Positions 6,400 to 8,140 of a DNA stretch of 8,140 bases are shown here, piece by piece (position 1 is the stretch's first letter; the number at the start of each line of letters is the position of its first letter). Location: the NCBI GenBank assembly GCA_937912045.1, contig CALDPI010000080.1, positions 1-8,140 of the forward strand, in the 5' to 3' direction. This DNA comes from an uncultured Clostridia bacterium (lineage in GTDB: Bacteria; Bacillota; Clostridia; Oscillospirales; Acutalibacteraceae). The notes under the pieces were generated by a model, which saw only the letters and a program-made list of their open reading frames with translations, had not been told where the DNA came from and made no database searches. Position numbers and translations under genes: made by a program.

Positions 6400-6428
6400 T
6401 TGACAAAAAGGGCTTTTTTGTGTATCCT
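6400..6428 (+). promoter_or_regulatory. Promoter of the LacI-family gene
   Basis: A consensus TTGACA (6400-6405) is followed after 17 bases by TATCCT (6423-6428). The predicted start is near 6435, just upstream of the palindrome at 6438-6453. An upstream in-frame start codon at 6420 would overlap the -10 region and so is not in the transcript. Confidence 0.75.
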
Positions 6429-6437
6429 AAAAATAGA

Positions 6438-6453
6438 TTACAAACGTTTGCAA
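6438..6453 (+). promoter_or_regulatory. LacI-family operator (autoregulatory site)
   Basis: TTACAAACGTTTGCAA contains the perfect 10-bp palindrome CAAACGTTTG (6441-6450) with a central CG, and its symmetry extends to 16 bp with one mismatched pair. A central CpG in an even-length palindrome is typical of LacI/GalR-family operators. It lies between the predicted transcription start and the RBS of the repressor gene itself, so binding would block its own transcription. No second copy was seen in the window. Confidence 0.72.
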
Positions 6454-6467
6454 AGGTGGTGCGAAAA

Positions 6468-7475
6468 GTGGCTGACAGTACCCTTAAACAAATTGCAGCA
6501 GAGTTGGGTGTTTCGGTGTCAACCGTTTCGCGCGCCATTAACGGCAAGAGTGTTGTAAACGCAGAAACAAGGAAGCGTGTGCTTGCTCTGGCGGCGGAAT
6601 ATTCCTACACGCCGAATGAGATTGCGCGCTCTCTTCAAAAGTGCTCGACCGAAACAATCGCCGTTGTGTTACCCGACATTTCAGAAACCTTTTTCGGCAC
6701 CATTGTAAAAGAGGTTGACCGCGTTGTTTCCAAAGAGGGCTATATGCTGATTCTGGCCGACACGCACGAGCGTGCCGACAAGGAAAACAAGTATCTTGAC
6801 ATGCTGTATAAGCGTCAGGTGGACGCTTTGGTGCTTGCCACCGTTGACATTAACGGTGAATCCTCTGCCCGTTTCAGAAGCGGCAAAAAGCCCACCATTT
6901 TTATTGACAACGTGCCACAGGTGGAAAACGTTGATGCCATTACGATTGACAACCGACAGGCAAGCTTTATGGCGGTTGATTTTCTTAAAAAACGCGGACA
7001 TAAAAGCATCGCCACTATTATAGGTAGAGAATCGGAAACAACGGGAGCCGAGCGTCTTGCGGGCTACCGCGATGCCGTAAAGAAATTCCGCCTTACCGAA
7101 GACGACAGGCTGATTGCATTTGGTGACTACAAGCGTGAATCAGGCTATGCTGCTATGAAAGAGCTTTTAAAAAGCCGCAAAAATGTGCCGTTTTCCGCCG
7201 TTTTTGTTACCAGTGAAAAAATGACCTACGGTGCGCTTGATGCTATCAAGGAGGCAGGGCTTTCGGTGCCGGAGGACATCTCGCTTATTGGCTTTGACGT
7301 GCACGAAAGATACAAGGGTGGACACAAAATCGCCTCTATCCGCCAGCCCGAAAAGGAAATTGGCAGGCTTGTGGGCAAACAGCTGTTAGAAAGGCTGAAA
7401 TCTCCGAGCGTGACCGTCGGACACATTATGCTTCCCCCCATTCTTGACGAGGGTGAAACGGTTAATTTTATTTAG
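6468..7475 (+). CDS. LacI-family transcriptional regulator
   Basis: A 335-residue protein with an N-terminal helix-turn-helix (residues 5-26: STLKQIAAELGVSVSTVSRA), a hinge (PNEIARSLQK) and a periplasmic-binding-protein-like effector domain from about 60 to 330. Motifs typical of the family are TIAVVLPDISETFF, VDALVLATVD, FVTSEKMTYGALDAIKEAG and VPEDISLIGFD. Length matches the usual 330-345 residues. The start is GTG 6468: AAAGGTGG lies eight bases upstream and the protein then begins MADSTLKQIA, as in its relatives. The upstream in-frame start at 6420 lies in the promoter. Known of the family: ligand-responsive repressors, often of sugar uptake or catabolism. The effector cannot be named, and no sugar operon lies in the window. 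A palindromic site in its own leader suggests autorepression. Confidence 0.94.
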   Translation: MADSTLKQIAAELGVSVSTVSRAINGKSVVNAETRKRVLALAAEYSYTPNEIARSLQKCSTETIAVVLPDISETFFGTIVKEVDRVVSKEGYMLILADTHERADKENKYLDMLYKRQVDALVLATVDINGESSARFRSGKKPTIFIDNVPQVENVDAITIDNRQASFMAVDFLKKRGHKSIATIIGRESETTGAERLAGYRDAVKKFRLTEDDRLIAFGDYKRESGYAAMKELLKSRKNVPFSAVFVTSEKMTYGALDAIKEAGLSVPEDISLIGFDVHERYKGGHKIASIRQPEKEIGRLVGKQLLERLKSPSVTVGHIMLPPILDEGETVNFI

Positions 7476-7490
7476 TGACTTGATTATTTT

Positions 7491-7521
7491 TTATTTTTGC
7501 AAAAGCCGTATGCAAAAATAA
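7491..7521. repeat. AT-rich inverted repeat downstream of the LacI gene
   Basis: TTATTTTTGCA (7491-7501) and TGCAAAAATAA (7511-7521) are a perfect 11-bp inverted repeat around a 9-base loop. It begins 15 bases after the LacI stop codon. It could act as the transcript's 3' hairpin, but no U-tract follows on either strand and the stem is nearly all A-T, so terminator function is doubtful. The left arm also contributes to the 10-bp palindrome TTTTGCAAAA (7495-7504). Confidence 0.5.
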
Positions 7522-7723
7522 ATAAAGTATTCATAACACCATGTCAAAACCGACAAAAGATATCAACAGAATCCAAATTTAACATATCAACGCGAACCTG
7601 TTATTACCTTTTTATAAAGAAACTGATGATATTAAAAAACGTTGATTGATTGTCTTTTTTAAAAAAATAGTATATATTGCGGTTGATAATACTCCTAATA
7701 TTACCCTTAACACCCTTTTGATT

Positions 7724-7897
7724 ATGATTGTATGGATAGTAATAGGAAGCATTCTGGTTTTCGCATTCGCCGCAAAAGCTCTTAACAAATTGCGCCGCAG
7801 AAAATACATCAAAAACCACCACCCGAACATAAACACACGCAAGAAACGTCTGAAACTCGCGAACAGATTCCGTCATCTTGAGGGGCTGGGAGACTAA
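7724..7897 (+). CDS. Possible small membrane protein, 57 residues, unknown function
   Basis: Not recognised. From ATG 7724 the frame encodes a strongly hydrophobic N-terminal span (MIVWIVIGSILVFAFAAKAL), then a long basic cytoplasmic-type tail rich in Lys, Arg, His and Asn, ending RFRHLEGLGD. The open frame extends back to a TTG at 7646, which would add 26 residues including a second short hydrophobic patch. Neither start has a recognisable Shine-Dalgarno sequence. Candidate promoters are weak: TTAACA-N17-TATTAC (7579-7607) and TTGTCT-N17-TATATT (7650-7678). The latter fits only the ATG 7724 start. In favour: the frame ends inside a strong intrinsic terminator, its second half uses GC-rich third positions like its neighbours, and the N-out/basic-in topology is coherent. 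Against: poor initiation signals and no homologue I recognise. It may be a small membrane peptide or a gene remnant. Confidence 0.42.
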   Translation: MIVWIVIGSILVFAFAAKALNKLRRRKYIKNHHPNINTRKKRLKLANRFRHLEGLGD

Positions 7898-7915
7898 TCG
7901 GCCCCTCTTCTTTTT
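7880..7915 (+). terminator. Intrinsic terminator overlapping the small ORF's end
   Basis: GAGGGGCTG (7880-7888) pairs with CGGCCCCTC (7899-7907), nine pairs including one G-U, with a ten-base loop that contains the TAA stop codon (7895-7897) of the small frame. TTCTTTTT follows directly. Translation to the stop codon would cover the 5' arm, so ribosome position could affect hairpin formation. Confidence 0.85.
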
Positions 7916-8013
7916 GTATTAACCCCGAGTACACCCACATGGCTGGGTTGGCGAAAAATGGGGCAGAGTGGACAAAAAGTAGGATAAAACCTCTGTAATC
8001 ATCTGATATACAT

Positions 8014-8027
8014 ATCTTTGCAAAGAT
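8014..8027. repeat. Perfect 14-bp palindrome
   Basis: ATCTTTGCAAAGAT is perfectly self-complementary. Its core TTTGCAAA resembles the TTTTGCAAAA palindrome at 7495-7504 and has the size of a dimeric repressor operator. No promoter could be assigned to it with confidence, so function is unknown. Confidence 0.45.
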
Positions 8028-8038
8028 TATCATTGATA

Positions 8039-8057
8039 TGCTAAAAAAAAATTAGCA
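8039..8057. repeat. Small hairpin with poly-A loop
   Basis: TGCTAA (8039-8044) and TTAGCA (8052-8057) pair around a loop of seven A. The stem is short and lacks a U-tract on either strand, so I do not call it a terminator. Confidence 0.3.
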
Positions 8058-8140
8058 AACAAGCCTAAATGAGAGACTGAAAAAGTTTTACCGGACACCA
8101 ATAATAAAAAAGAGAAAGCAGGGTAACCTTTTTTGATTAC

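Larger units (their letters stand above)
7916..8140. other. Right-end region without a convincing gene
   Basis: No frame here has a plausible start, RBS and protein-like composition together. The only structures I see are the ATCTTTGCAAAGAT palindrome (8014-8027) and a short A-loop hairpin (8039-8057). The segment may be upstream sequence of a gene that begins past the window edge. Confidence 0.5.

Noticed and set aside
6405..6419. AAAAAGGGCTTTTTT as a possible terminator between the antiporter and LacI genes.
   Set aside because: The symmetry leaves almost no loop, the stem is A-T only, and it forms the spacer of a consensus promoter.
6420..6467. Upstream extension of the LacI-type gene to a TTG at 6420.
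   Set aside because: That codon overlaps the promoter -10 region and so would lie upstream of transcription. GTG 6468 has a good RBS and gives the family's normal N-terminus.
7586..7646. ATCAACG and CGTTGAT 7-bp inverted repeat, plus a repeated ATATCAAC upstream of the small frame.
   Set aside because: Short arms with 47 bases between them in AT-rich sequence are expected by chance, and there is no associated promoter consensus or gene start.
8085..8140. TTTTACCGGACACC near the right end, which resembles an insertion-sequence terminus.
   Set aside because: No matching inverted end, target duplication or transposase frame is visible in the window, and I cannot match it to a named element.

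Overview
The window reads as chromosomal DNA of a low-to-mid-GC Gram-positive bacterium, most likely an anaerobic clostridium of the Oscillospiraceae type. This is inferred from purine-rich Shine-Dalgarno sites, GTG and TTG starts, sigma-A type promoters with 16-17 bp spacers, intrinsic terminators, a lipoprotein GH25 muramidase with SH3b repeats and an orphan Na+-pump beta subunit. No species assignment is possible from the sequence alone.

Left part (1-3546): two divergent cell-wall hydrolase genes share a 126-bp intergenic region with back-to-back promoters. The leftward gene is a membrane-anchored N-acetylmuramoyl-L-alanine amidase. It starts with TTG at 1522 and runs off the left edge. 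The rightward gene is a lipoprotein lysozyme (GH25) with four C-terminal SH3b repeats. A bidirectional terminator follows it.

Middle part (3548-6351): a leftward cation-transport block. From upstream to downstream it holds a Na+(K+)/H+ antiporter of the CPA2 type with its own promoter, then a structured leader, then an OadB-type sodium pump beta subunit and a 46-residue membrane protein that looks like a minimal OadG-type partner. The leader has its own promoter, an aptamer-like fold with the hallmark sequences of the yybP-ykoY (Mn2+) riboswitch, and an overlapping 16-bp intrinsic terminator. This arrangement predicts a ligand-induced antitermination (ON) switch controlling the pump. No carboxyltransferase (alpha) or biotin carrier gene is present in the window.

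Right part (6400-8140): a LacI-family repressor gene with a consensus promoter and a palindromic operator-like site between the predicted transcription start and the ribosome binding site, suggesting autorepression. It is followed by a possible 57-residue membrane peptide gene whose stop codon lies inside a strong terminator. The last 225 bases have no convincing gene, only short palindromes.

The most interesting element is the riboswitch-like leader at 4822-4960 and its coupling to an orphan OadB plus a tiny partner protein rather than to a known manganese exporter.
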